Source: JBDTVS01 sp040007095
Lineage (GTDB): Bacteria > Acidobacteriota > Vicinamibacteria > Vicinamibacterales > CAVVIG01
Direction of reading: 5' to 3'
Assembly: GCA_040007095.1 (NCBI GenBank)
Contig: JBDTVS010000061.1
Coordinates: forward strand, 1 to 61,706
DNA length: 61,706 nt
Shown here: one piece after another, positions 1-8,200 of the stretch
How the letters are laid out: each line of letters starts with the position of its first letter
Numbering within the stretch: the stretch's first letter is position 1
The notes under the pieces: generated by a model
Database searches by the model: none
Told to the model about the DNA's origin: nothing
Seen by the model: only the letters and a program-made list of their open reading frames with translations
Position numbers and translations under genes: made by a program

Positions 1-27
1 GCGTCCTTCCACACTGTGGAAGGACGC
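1..27. terminator. Hairpin downstream of the tad genes
   Basis: A perfect inverted repeat with 13-base arms (GCGTCCTTCCACA and its complement) around a single central C lies 11 bases beyond the stop of the minus-strand TadE gene. Its position suggests a 3' end hairpin for that operon. Any T-run on the minus strand would lie outside the window, so intrinsic termination cannot be confirmed. Confidence 0.5.
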
Positions 28-38
28 GACCACTCTTT

Positions 39-449
39 CTACCTGGAGACGACCATGCTCGCCGTGCTCGTCAGCTGCATGACGCTTAGCGGGATCAGCT
101 GCGTCAGTGGCGAAAAGTTCGCGGTGACCGTCACGGAGAAGGTCGAGCCGGGCACGCCCACGAGCGCCGGCGTTGTGACCACATCGGGGTTGATGCCGGC
201 GGACCGGCCTTGCACGAAGGTGCGGACGTCGGCCTCCACTGCCTGCCCCATCGAGCTGGTCGATCCTCTGACTGATGCCCAGCGAGCGCCTTCCTGGGCG
301 AGGTTCGACACCATGTTGTATTGCCAGACGGCCAGGCCGAACTCGAGCGTGCCGAAGATCGTCATCAGGAACACCAGCGACGCGAGAGCGAACTCGACAA
401 GCTCCTGCCCACCCTCGTCGCGCACGAACCGCCGGCGTGTGCTGTTCAT
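39..449 (-). CDS. TadE-like pilus assembly protein
   Basis: This 136-residue protein has the classic TadE layout: a short basic N-terminus, the motif GGQELVEFALASLVFL leading into one membrane helix (about residues 13-40), then a small extracytoplasmic domain with NMVSNLAQEGARWASVRG. TadE-type pseudopilins are minor components of tight-adherence (Flp) pili. It is the last of three minus-strand genes. Its start codon lies one base beyond the stop of the upstream TadE/TadG gene, so the two are probably cotranscribed and translationally coupled. No other tad genes (CpaB, TadABC, Flp) are inside the window; they may lie off the left edge. Confidence 0.8.
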   Translation of the reverse strand: MNSTRRRFVRDEGGQELVEFALASLVFLMTIFGTLEFGLAVWQYNMVSNLAQEGARWASVRGSTSSMGQAVEADVRTFVQGRSAGINPDVVTTPALVGVPGSTFSVTVTANFSPLTQLIPLSVMQLTSTASMVVSR

Positions 450-450
450 A

Positions 451-981
451 CTATTCGGATACCCTCATCGTGGCCGACCGGCTGAGGGCGCACCCGCCAA
501 CAGCGACGCGGCACGGCACGCCGAGCAGGGACGAGATCGTTGAAAACGTCGTCCCCGTCGTCACGGTGACGGTCATGACACGGTGCCGTGGTGGGGGGCA
601 CGCCGTCGCGATTGGGTCCGTGCAGATCATCGGACTGGTCAGGGCGCCATCGTCGCTCACGCAGCTGCACGATCGCGACACGGAGACGGTCGACGGCGTG
701 ACGTTGCTCGCACTGTTGGCGGTCGCCTGCATCGGTCCAGCCACCGGGTCGCTCTGACCCAGACCGTACGCGCCGGCCTGCGCCGCAGCGCGGGCGGCGC
801 TGGTGAGCGCGATCGAGGTGTAGAACACCCGCGCAAAATCGGCCGTGCCGACGAGAATCAGCACCAACAGCGGGAGGCATATGGCGAGTTCCACGAGTGC
901 ACCTCCGTTGTCGGCGCGCACGAGCGCGCCGGGCCCGTGCGACCGTCGACGCCTCGTGTCAATACTCACTCTCATGGTCAC
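451..981 (-). CDS. TadE/TadG-family pseudopilin-like protein
   Basis: This 176-residue protein has a cytoplasmic basic segment, then NGGALVELAICLPLLVLILVG as the TadE-type transmembrane signature (about residues 28-50), followed by ARVFYTSIALTSAARAAAQAGAYG, the usual amphipathic continuation. The remainder is a Ser/Thr- and Cys-containing extracytoplasmic part. The start may be the GTG at 981 or the ATG two codons later. It begins 3 bases after the upstream Tad-domain gene ends and ends one base before the next TadE gene, so it is the middle gene of a tight three-gene operon. Confidence 0.75.
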   Translation of the reverse strand: MTMRVSIDTRRRRSHGPGALVRADNGGALVELAICLPLLVLILVGTADFARVFYTSIALTSAARAAAQAGAYGLGQSDPVAGPMQATANSASNVTPSTVSVSRSCSCVSDDGALTSPMICTDPIATACPPPRHRVMTVTVTTGTTFSTISSLLGVPCRVAVGGCALSRSATMRVSE

Positions 982-984
982 GGT

Positions 985-2247
985 CTACTCGGCCACCGTG
1001 ATCGTCTGGACTGGAGATCCGCCAGACGCCGCGCAATCACGGATCAGGTTCGTGGTGTTCGTGATCGTCACGCTATTGGCGACGATCAGCATGCAGTCCG
1101 ACGTGTCGGCGGGGTCATTCTTCATCGTCAGCCGGTCCGCGCCTGGGAAATAGAGTGCGCCGGTCAGCGAGCCAGAGTCGTTGAGGATGAAGGCCGAGTT
1201 TGTGTTACCGCGGTCCTGATAAAACAGAATGCCCTTGTATGGGCCAGCATCCGGGGCTCTGAGATTCAACGTCACATCGTTGAATTCGGGGAGGTCGATG
1301 CGACCGCTGGGGGCCGCGATGAAGAACGTCACGCCAGAGCCCAAATCCAACAGGCTCACAGTCGAGGTGGAAGTCTTCGCGGTTACAGGCCCGCCGATAT
1401 AGTACACGCCCGGGCCGAAGGTCACGACAGCGTTGTCGATCTCGAGGCCGCCGCAATACATGGCGAGATCGGCCGTGGTGATCGACACGGGGCCGCTGGC
1501 AGCGAATGGCGGGAGCCCTGGCGGGCATGGGTTCGAAGGTGGAGGGAGGCTGGCGAGCGGGTCCAGCGGCGCCGGCGAGTTCGGGTAGCAGATGGTGGGG
1601 GACACCACGCCTGTGCAATCTGCTCCAGCCGTGGAGACGACGGAGCCCGCAGAGACGATTGTCGCGCCCCCGTTCAGTACAAGGCCCCCGCCATCCGCGA
1701 TCCCACACCTGTTGTGCAAGTTCAAACTGGCTGGATCGTCAAGCGACAACGCGTCGAGTGCCGACCCGAGCACCACGAGGCAATTCGGACTGGGGCTGAT
1801 GCCTGCGACCGCCCGTCCGCCAGGCGTGGCGCTCACGAAGCCGAGCACGTAGCCAAAAAACGTCGGGGTCACTTCGGAGACCGTGGCTTCCACGTACCCG
1901 GGCACCCCTGCGAACGGTCCTGAAACAGCCGCATCCCAAGGATTAATACAGACGCCTGCAACACCGGTCGCCGTCGTGCCGCACGCGCCTGGAACCAAGC
2001 CATGGGCGGCCACCTGCTGGTTCGCGAAGTTCCGCGCATCCGTTGACGTCAGCGCGCTGTTGCGCTGAAGCTCGGCGGCCACGCTCTTCGCCACGGCATC
2101 CGCCGCTGCGAACAGCAGATTCCGCCTGTCGTACATGAACGAGGCATCGATAGAGAGCGCCGCCATGCCCAGCAGCACCGTCATCGACAGCACGGTGACA
2201 ATGAGGATCTGACCGCGCTCGCCACGAACCGGCGTCCGCTTCACCAT
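985..2247 (-). CDS. Tad-domain (TadG-like) exported pilus assembly protein
   Basis: A protein of about 420 residues. The segment GERGQILIVTVLSMTVLLGMAALSIDASFMYDRRNLLFAAADA matches the N-terminal Tad/TadG helix, which anchors the protein in the inner membrane. The rest is a long extracytoplasmic beta-rich domain with several Cys residues (GGLVLNGGATIVSAG, TNLIRDC), resembling the surface domains often fused to Tad helices in Acidobacteriota. An in-frame extension reaches 2340, but the ATG at 2247 puts MVKRTPVRGERG directly before the helix and is preferred. First gene of the three-gene minus-strand tad-like operon. Confidence 0.7.
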   Translation of the reverse strand: MVKRTPVRGERGQILIVTVLSMTVLLGMAALSIDASFMYDRRNLLFAAADAVAKSVAAELQRNSALTSTDARNFANQQVAAHGLVPGACGTTATGVAGVCINPWDAAVSGPFAGVPGYVEATVSEVTPTFFGYVLGFVSATPGGRAVAGISPSPNCLVVLGSALDALSLDDPASLNLHNRCGIADGGGLVLNGGATIVSAGSVVSTAGADCTGVVSPTICYPNSPAPLDPLASLPPPSNPCPPGLPPFAASGPVSITTADLAMYCGGLEIDNAVVTFGPGVYYIGGPVTAKTSTSTVSLLDLGSGVTFFIAAPSGRIDLPEFNDVTLNLRAPDAGPYKGILFYQDRGNTNSAFILNDSGSLTGALYFPGADRLTMKNDPADTSDCMLIVANSVTITNTTNLIRDCAASGGSPVQTITVAE

Positions 2248-2400
2248 CGAGGGCTCCTTGACAGCTGGGTTCAAGATGCCAGCCGCCGAACGGGATGGGT
2301 GATCATCATAGCAGGAGCAATTCAGCGGCCGATGCCTCAATTGACGCCAAGCTCGTCAGCACCAGCGGATCTCCAAGACAGCCAATGCGTTTCCGACCGT

Positions 2401-2561
2401 TAGGACCCGTCGATAAGTAAAGGTGCCAATATGGGCGTCGAGGCGCCCGCATGGCAAGGCGCGAGGAGCGCGCATACCGGGCGTATGTAAGCGACGAGCA
2501 ACGCAGCCAGGTGGGATGCATCGGCGTCCAGACGGCATCTTTATTTGTCGACGGGTCCTTA
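2401..2561. repeat. Core-and-arm inverted-repeat element, copy A (arm type 5)
   Basis: A roughly 160-base element bounded by imperfect complementary arms (TAGGACCCGTCGATAAGTAA on the left, its near-complement TTATTTGTCGACGGGTCCT on the right) around the core shared with the other copies (GCGAGGAGCGCGCATACCGG, then GACGAGCAACGCAG). The core is in the same orientation as copies E and F. It fills most of the 490-base gap between the tad genes and the GT87 gene; the remainder of that gap shows nothing else recognisable. Confidence 0.8.
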
Positions 2562-2594
2562 CGCCGCTTTATTTGTCGACGGGTCCTTACGCCG
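2539..2594. repeat. 28-base tandem duplication of the right arm of copy A
   Basis: The 28-base unit beginning CTTTATTTGTCGACGGGTCC occurs at 2539-2566 and again, identically, at 2567-2594. It is the right arm of the adjacent inverted-repeat element plus six flanking bases, so the element has a doubled end. This looks like slippage or an abortive second insertion. Confidence 0.85.
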
Positions 2595-2737
2595 CGAGTC
2601 GTCCGTCGAACGACCTTGAAAAAGGCCGGGAGTTCCTTCACCTGGTGCCGCAAGCCGCGGGCTGACCGTTTCTGCTTGCCGTTTCGTTCGGGAACCGTTC
2701 ATGAAGCCTGCGGACGTCTTGTGGTACCGTCGCGCCA

Positions 2738-3991
2738 GTGCCTGCAGAGCTGCGGATTGGTCCCAACCAGCACGGAACACGGCCGCGGTCATTCTGGCGG
2801 CTGAACACGAGCGAAACGGTGATCCTGGCGTGGGTGCCGGCGGCACTGATCTGGGGACTGTCCATCTTCAATTTTTCGTCCTCCAACGACGCGTCGCTCG
2901 GCGCACCGTCAGGGCGCGACTTCGTCCGCCTCTACGTTCTTGGCCGGGTCGTCGCCGATCGCCACGGCGACGCGCTGTATGATCTCGAGGCGTTCAACGC
3001 GATCAAGCTCGCGCTGTTTCCAGCACTCACGGCGGATCCGTATCCGCAACCCTACCCGCCTCACGTGGGCCTCTACTTCGCGCCAATGGCGCGTCTTCCC
3101 TACCCTCACGCATTGGTCAGCTGGATTGTGGGCAGCGTACTGCTGTTCGGGGCAGCCTCGTGGTGGGCCGCACGACTGACCGGCCTTCCTGGAGCGCAGA
3201 GTGCGGCGCTGCTCGGATTGGCCCTCGCATTTCCACCATTGGTGGAAGTCAAGTCGTTTGGCCAGGCCACGGCCATCCCGCTCGCGTCATTCGTGCTCGG
3301 ATGGCGTTTCCTCCTGAACGACCGGTCGGTGCTGGCCGGCGCAGCCTTCGGTCTGCTGGCGGTCAAGCCCCAGCTCGCGGTGCCGCTGGGCGTTGTGGCG
3401 ATCGCACAAGGACGGTGGCGGATGGTCGCCGGCGCCGCGTTGTCCGTCGCGGCGCAGGCTGCGGTCACGTGGTGGTGGCTCGGCCCCTCGGTTTTCGTCC
3501 ACTACCTGAGCTATGTTCGCCAGTTCCCCACCTTCGTCGACAGCTTTCAGCGCGACCTCACGCAAACTCACTCGCTGAGAAGCCTGTTCGCGCTGCTCGT
3601 TCCCGCGGGACCGGCCTCCGCCGCTTATTTCGCAACCGCCGGCATCGTGCTCTGGCAAACCGTCCGTGCCTGCCGCGCCGCGCGCGACGTCGGGCTGGCC
3701 ATGTCCGTGCTGATCATGGCCAGCGTCCTCGTCAGTCCACACCTCTACATCTACGACGCCGCCGTCATGCTGCCCGCTCTGGTTTATCTGCTCGCGAGCG
3801 GTTGGGGGTCCACCGAATCGTCGGCGCGAAAGACGGTGGTGGGGGCGCTTCTTCTCTATCCGGCGTACTTCCTGCCGGTGGCGCGCTACACACGGGTCCA
3901 GGTGTCGGTGATCGTGCTGCTCTGGGTGTTCTGGACCGTGTGTTCGGAGATCGCGAGTGACGACGACGGCGATGCGCGCGCAGAAGGCTGA
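2738..3991 (+). CDS. GT87-family (DUF2029) integral membrane glycosyltransferase
   Basis: A 417-residue polytopic membrane protein. The N-terminal loop contains GRDFVRLYVLGRVVADRHGDALYD, the typical acidic first-loop motif of GT-C fold GT87 enzymes, and PYPPHVGLYFAPMARLPY matches the conserved proline-rich loop. Later GLLAVKPQLAVPLGVVAI and VSPHLYIYDAAVMLPALVYLL are signature helices of this family. Members use polyprenyl-phosphate sugar donors to add sugars to lipid-linked or cell-envelope acceptors; the acceptor here cannot be predicted. The start could be somewhat downstream, near RPRSFWRLNTSE. It stands alone on the plus strand before the PAP2 gene. Confidence 0.75.
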   Translation: MPAELRIGPNQHGTRPRSFWRLNTSETVILAWVPAALIWGLSIFNFSSSNDASLGAPSGRDFVRLYVLGRVVADRHGDALYDLEAFNAIKLALFPALTADPYPQPYPPHVGLYFAPMARLPYPHALVSWIVGSVLLFGAASWWAARLTGLPGAQSAALLGLALAFPPLVEVKSFGQATAIPLASFVLGWRFLLNDRSVLAGAAFGLLAVKPQLAVPLGVVAIAQGRWRMVAGAALSVAAQAAVTWWWLGPSVFVHYLSYVRQFPTFVDSFQRDLTQTHSLRSLFALLVPAGPASAAYFATAGIVLWQTVRACRAARDVGLAMSVLIMASVLVSPHLYIYDAAVMLPALVYLLASGWGSTESSARKTVVGALLLYPAYFLPVARYTRVQVSVIVLLWVFWTVCSEIASDDDGDARAEG

Positions 3992-4175
3992 ATGCTCGAG
4001 GTGGCCGCTGTGACGGAGCCCGAACGGTCCCCTCGGCGCTTTTCCACGAACGCGCGCTAGACTGAGAGCGTCAGCAGGGTCGAGCGACCTGCGCTCGAGA
4101 GCCGTCAGCGACTGCGCGGCCACGAGCGACTCGCAAACGCAGCGCACATTCTCCTCGTGGAGATCAAGATCTGTC

Positions 4176-5087
4176 GTGAACTGGGCCCAGACCGGACTGA
4201 ATCGGCTGGCGATTCGGCTGGTTCTTCTCGACGCCGCGGTGCTCGTCATCAGCGCATCGCTGTATATGTGGCTGGGCCTCTCGATCGAATGGTCGCCCGA
4301 CGCCAACGTCGGCGCCGGCATGCTGGTCCTGCTGGTCGCCTTGTGGCTCTATTACAATTTCAGCCCAGGCACGCAGACGGAGCACCGAATTGCCGAGGTC
4401 ATCTTCGTCCTCGTCCTGACCCTTGTATTCGCAAATATCTGCGCGTTCACCCAATACCCTGCGGTCGCGTTGAAATTGCCCTATGCCGATCCGTGGCTTG
4501 CGGCGGCGGACGCGCGGCTCGGCATTCACGTGCCCGCGCTGGCACGTTGGACTCACCAGCATCAGACGGTCGCTGCCGTTCTCCGGGTCGCTTACTTCAC
4601 CGTTCTACCGCAGTTCTTACTCGCCGTATTCGGTCTCGGGATGCTTCAGGATCGCGACGCGTTGTGGGAATTCGCCTTCCATTTTCAGGTGTGCTTGACG
4701 ATCACCCTGATCACGCTGGCGCTCTGGCCTGCCGTATGTGCCCCGGACTACTACCAGGTCGAATCCGCCATCGACATGACTCGCCCGCTCGCACAAATCA
4801 AAGGGTTTCACGACGGCACCATGACAGTGGCGAGGGTTACTGAGCTCCATGGATTGGTCTCCTTTCCGTCGTTCCACGTCGCCGGCGGACTGATCGTGAC
4901 CTGGGCGTTCCGGCGGCACCCTCGGTTCTTGGTGCCTTTGGTTATCCTCAACATCGCCATGGTGGCATCGACCGTCGTGACCGCAGTGCACTACGCGATC
5001 GACGTGATTGCATCGGTGCCAATGCTCGTTGCGAGTATCGCGATCTTCGAACGGTGGGGAAAACGCCTGATCGCGATCGAACGCTAG
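4176..5087 (+). CDS. PAP2-superfamily membrane phosphatase/transferase (Aur1-like type)
   Basis: A 303-residue polytopic membrane protein with GTG start. The catalytic signature is visible near the C-terminus: GLVSFPSFHVAGGLI (SFPSFH, motif 2) and HYAIDVIASVP (motif 3, HxxxD). This spacing and wording are those of the PAP2_3 group, which includes inositol-phosphoceramide synthase-like proteins, rather than soluble acid phosphatases. Such enzymes transfer or remove a phosphate or phospho-headgroup on a membrane lipid at the outer face of the inner membrane. The lipid substrate is not readable from sequence. It follows the GT87 gene on the same strand with a 184-base gap that shows no clear feature. 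Confidence 0.75.
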   Translation: MNWAQTGLNRLAIRLVLLDAAVLVISASLYMWLGLSIEWSPDANVGAGMLVLLVALWLYYNFSPGTQTEHRIAEVIFVLVLTLVFANICAFTQYPAVALKLPYADPWLAAADARLGIHVPALARWTHQHQTVAAVLRVAYFTVLPQFLLAVFGLGMLQDRDALWEFAFHFQVCLTITLITLALWPAVCAPDYYQVESAIDMTRPLAQIKGFHDGTMTVARVTELHGLVSFPSFHVAGGLIVTWAFRRHPRFLVPLVILNIAMVASTVVTAVHYAIDVIASVPMLVASIAIFERWGKRLIAIER

Positions 5088-5139
5088 CAGCCAGTCCCCT
5101 GGAAGCGCGATGGGTTGTCTGTTGTGCGCCGCCGCTCGC

Positions 5140-5949
5140 TCATCCGACCTCGTGGCCTGAGTGGGCGGCATGCCGCTGCGCGAGGAGACGCCCAGCCGCC
5201 GCAATGCCGATGATCGGCCAGGCGACCTCGAAGAGGTCACTGCTGGTGAGCCACAGTGCCAGCGCCGCCAGAATCGACACGCTCGAAGCCAGACGCGCCG
5301 GAAGGAACAGCACCAGCGCCATCGACGTCTCGACGACGATGACCGATCGACTGAACCAGGTGGCAATCAGATGCACGTTCGCGTCGCTGAACCAGGCTCG
5401 CAATTGTGCGTACACCAGGTCCGAGCGTCGCGCAAACAACAGGTCGTAGAACACCTCGCCCGACCAGTACCCGGCGGTCCACTTGCCGGCGGCGCCGCCG
5501 AGGAAGAACAACGAGATGATCAACTGCGCGAGGAACGGTCCGATTGCGGCCGCGCGCTCTTCGTCTGCCGCACCACTCCAGGCCATCCACACCATGAAGA
5601 GACCAGCCCAGAAGACGATGACCCAGGTCGCATAGAAATAGCTGGCCTGATGGAGCAGCAAGACCGCAGCCCCGGCCACCTCCACCATCGCCGCCCGCTT
5701 CATCTGTCCGCCCGTCGGACGATCAAGGGCCAGCACCTCCATGAGCATGGGGCCGAAGAACGCGACGATCACGAGCGCCGGATGGCGCAGCAGCGGCGGG
5801 AAAAAGTGGTCGTGGACGGGCGCGATCACCTGCAAGGCGGCGATTCGGAAATACGAAACCGCCAACATCACGCGCACTGCCAGGATGCTGACCGCGACGG
5901 CTCGAAAGGCGTTGCGGACGCGGCCGGCCGTGTCGGTCGTCGTCATCAT
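5140..5949 (-). CDS. HTTM-like multi-pass membrane protein
   Basis: A 269-residue protein with about six hydrophobic helices. The sequence RVMLAVSYFRIAALQVIAPVHDHFFPP, the central FLAQLIISLFFLGGAAGKW and the conserved YWSGEVFYDLLFARRSDLVY resemble HTTM/gamma-carboxylase-like and DoxX-like membrane proteins. None of the charged catalytic residues known for vitamin-K-dependent carboxylases can be assigned with confidence. Its ATG overlaps the stop of the upstream hypothetical gene by four bases (ATGA), so the two are a coupled pair and probably partners. Confidence 0.5.
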   Translation of the reverse strand: MMTTTDTAGRVRNAFRAVAVSILAVRVMLAVSYFRIAALQVIAPVHDHFFPPLLRHPALVIVAFFGPMLMEVLALDRPTGGQMKRAAMVEVAGAAVLLLHQASYFYATWVIVFWAGLFMVWMAWSGAADEERAAAIGPFLAQLIISLFFLGGAAGKWTAGYWSGEVFYDLLFARRSDLVYAQLRAWFSDANVHLIATWFSRSVIVVETSMALVLFLPARLASSVSILAALALWLTSSDLFEVAWPIIGIAAAGRLLAQRHAAHSGHEVG

Positions 5950-6440
5950 TCCGGCTGCGGCGTCAAGATGAAGCCATGCAACCCGGGCCCTGCCGTGAGC
6001 ACGTAACCGCTCTCAACCGTCGTTCCCCGATACGTCGTCCTGAAGCGAACATGGGCCGGAAAGCCACATCGTTCGAGCGCGACACGTCCCAGGAACACGG
6101 CGTCGAGCACATGGTGATTGACGAAGCCCCCGAATTCCCGACGGCAGGTCTCGTCCGCGGTCGTCCCTGCGATCGACGTGAACGCCACCTCCCAATGGTT
6201 TTCGAAGTTGTACATCGAGGGGAGCGGCTGAAACAGTGCCCAGAGAGGGAACGGCCATCCCGCGAGTTGAAATCGTCGAGCCGCCGCGACGCGCACCCCC
6301 GGACTGATTGGCAGCACCAATGGAAAGATCGAGAACAACAGAACGGCCGTTGCGATGCAGATGCCGAGCGTGTCTCGCTGTCGCAACACCTCCCTGATAA
6401 AGGCGACAACCGGCAGCGTCTGCCTCGACTGGCGTTTCAT
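5946..6440 (-). CDS. Hypothetical membrane-anchored protein paired with the HTTM-like gene
   Basis: A 164-residue protein if the ATG at 6440 is used; an open extension to 6524 adds an unlikely Cys/His-rich leader. After a basic start there is one hydrophobic helix (TLGICIATAVLLFSIFPLVL) followed by a soluble extracytoplasmic part with WPFPLWALFQPLPSMYNFENHWEVAFTS. The pattern of a small single-pass protein preceding an HTTM-like protein, with overlapping stop and start, is seen in other bacterial pairs. No specific function is recognised. Confidence 0.5.
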   Translation of the reverse strand: MKRQSRQTLPVVAFIREVLRQRDTLGICIATAVLLFSIFPLVLPISPGVRVAAARRFQLAGWPFPLWALFQPLPSMYNFENHWEVAFTSIAGTTADETCRREFGGFVNHHVLDAVFLGRVALERCGFPAHVRFRTTYRGTTVESGYVLTAGPGLHGFILTPQPE

Positions 6441-6547
6441 GTTCCCTGAACTTCTGGCAGGCTGATCACGTCGACCGACATGGCTGCAGCATCCGAGCGT
6501 CTGATGCGGCACCGCCGAGACCAATCCAAGTCATCGTTTGCACAGCT

Positions 6548-8161
6548 TCATTGGACCGCCAACCCGGGCGCGGGCCGAAGGTCGTAAATCTTGTGCGCAG
6601 AATCACGACTCGTGAAGACAAGGCGTGGCGTAGCCGAATACGTCGAAAGCAGTCGCTCGAACAATTGTGGTGCGGCCACGCTCTCAGCGTAGCCTTCCAG
6701 CGGATCGATGATCAGATACCTCACCCCCAGATCATTCAGCGCGTCTCGAATCCTGGCAGGATCACCGAGATTCGGAACGGCACTCTCGATGGGATAAAAG
6801 TAGCTCTCGGGGTTGTGAAACCAGGGGCGAACGCCCTTCCTTCCCGTATACAGGTAATACATCGGATCGTACGGCGTCGCCAGAAGCTCGTTCTCGGCGG
6901 TGTGGTTTCGTACCCACTCGAACGTTTCGGTGAACCCGCTCCAGCCGTAGGCAAAATGGCGCCCGAACCCGCGAACATGGTCATCGCTGGACGATCGGTT
7001 GTAGCTACGAAACCAAACGAGGTTGAGTGCCATCAGGAGCGCAATCGGCACACCGACGAGGCCCGCGATCACCTTGTCGTTACGCGGAGAACCAGCCCAG
7101 TTGGCAAGACGAGCGTGGGCTTCGAACGCGCCCGCAAACAAGGCCAGAAGCACGATCGGCACCAGCGGGACGACGTATCTGCCCGGGACGAACGGATGGT
7201 TGAGCACGGCTCCCGTGTACACGGCGACGAACACCACGAGAAATGTCAGACGGCGCCGAAGCAGGACCCAGCTGCCGAGCAGCACGAGCACGACCACCGA
7301 CCATCGCAGCAGCGCTGACGGCTGGAGAAGAAACGTCGCGTCAAGGGACTGCAAGAGATAACGAGCGTTTCCGGAAAGGATTTGCCAGGCCTGATACGGG
7401 TGCGACGGGGCCAGCGCGATCGCGGACGTTTCGTACTCTGTGTAGTACGGCAGCAGCGGGTTCGTCACGGCGACGGCGTCGGCGCGCCAGACAAACCATG
7501 GGATCGTCAGCCCCGCCGCGATCGCCGCGTAGATGATCGCCTCGCGACGACTCTTCTCGACCACCGTCCACACCAGCCCGGCAATGACCAGGGACGCACC
7601 AGGGACCCTCGTCAGGAAGCCGAGTGACGCCATGACGGCGCCAAACCAGATCCACCAGCTCGAACGACCGCGGGCACCCTGTTCGTGCAGGAGCAGGCAG
7701 GCGATCACGAAGATCTGGAAGAGATTGTCGCTCAGCGTGAAGTCCGCGGCCGACACCAGCAGCATGTTGGTGCCTACCAGGAACACGTACGCCAGAGCGC
7801 TGATGCCGAATCGCCCGGTATGCCGGCAAAACAGCGCGTATCCGAGAAGCATCACGGCCAACGCGATCAGCGCGTTGACGCTCTTCAGCAGCAGGACATT
7901 GGCCGGAAACGCCGGCGATGCCCGCCACACCCACGACAACAGGTAGGGATAGAGAAACGGGTACTTCGTCTGAGCCGGCGCCCCTGGCAGACTGACGATC
8001 CGATAGCCGGTCCCGGCCGCGAGCGACCGCGCCGTCACCGCGTAAATGCCATCGTCGTGAAAGAGCCCAAGCACACCCGGGCGCATGGTGGAGAACGCCA
8101 TCGCAGAAATGGCGCCGGCAACCAGCGCAGCGTACAGCCAACCCCGCTCGCGGTGGCCCAT
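6548..8161 (-). CDS. GT39-like (ArnT/PMT-type) membrane glycosyltransferase
   Basis: A 537-residue polytopic protein. The first periplasmic loop carries FHDDGIYAVTARSLAAGTGY, in which the acidic DD pair is the expected catalytic position for GT-C polyprenyl-phosphate-sugar glycosyltransferases. It is followed by QTKYPFLYPYLLSWVW, also typical. The C-terminal soluble part (NHTAENELLATPYDPMYYLYTGRKG) matches the periplasmic domain of these enzymes. It probably transfers a sugar to an envelope lipid or protein. The next upstream gene on the same strand is a second GT-C enzyme, 39 bases away. Confidence 0.7.
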   Translation of the reverse strand: MGHRERGWLYAALVAGAISAMAFSTMRPGVLGLFHDDGIYAVTARSLAAGTGYRIVSLPGAPAQTKYPFLYPYLLSWVWRASPAFPANVLLLKSVNALIALAVMLLGYALFCRHTGRFGISALAYVFLVGTNMLLVSAADFTLSDNLFQIFVIACLLLHEQGARGRSSWWIWFGAVMASLGFLTRVPGASLVIAGLVWTVVEKSRREAIIYAAIAAGLTIPWFVWRADAVAVTNPLLPYYTEYETSAIALAPSHPYQAWQILSGNARYLLQSLDATFLLQPSALLRWSVVVLVLLGSWVLLRRRLTFLVVFVAVYTGAVLNHPFVPGRYVVPLVPIVLLALFAGAFEAHARLANWAGSPRNDKVIAGLVGVPIALLMALNLVWFRSYNRSSSDDHVRGFGRHFAYGWSGFTETFEWVRNHTAENELLATPYDPMYYLYTGRKGVRPWFHNPESYFYPIESAVPNLGDPARIRDALNDLGVRYLIIDPLEGYAESVAAPQLFERLLSTYSATPRLVFTSRDSAHKIYDLRPAPGLAVQ

Positions 8162-8200
8162 TACAAATCAGAACTGGCGTGACACTTGATATTCACCCGA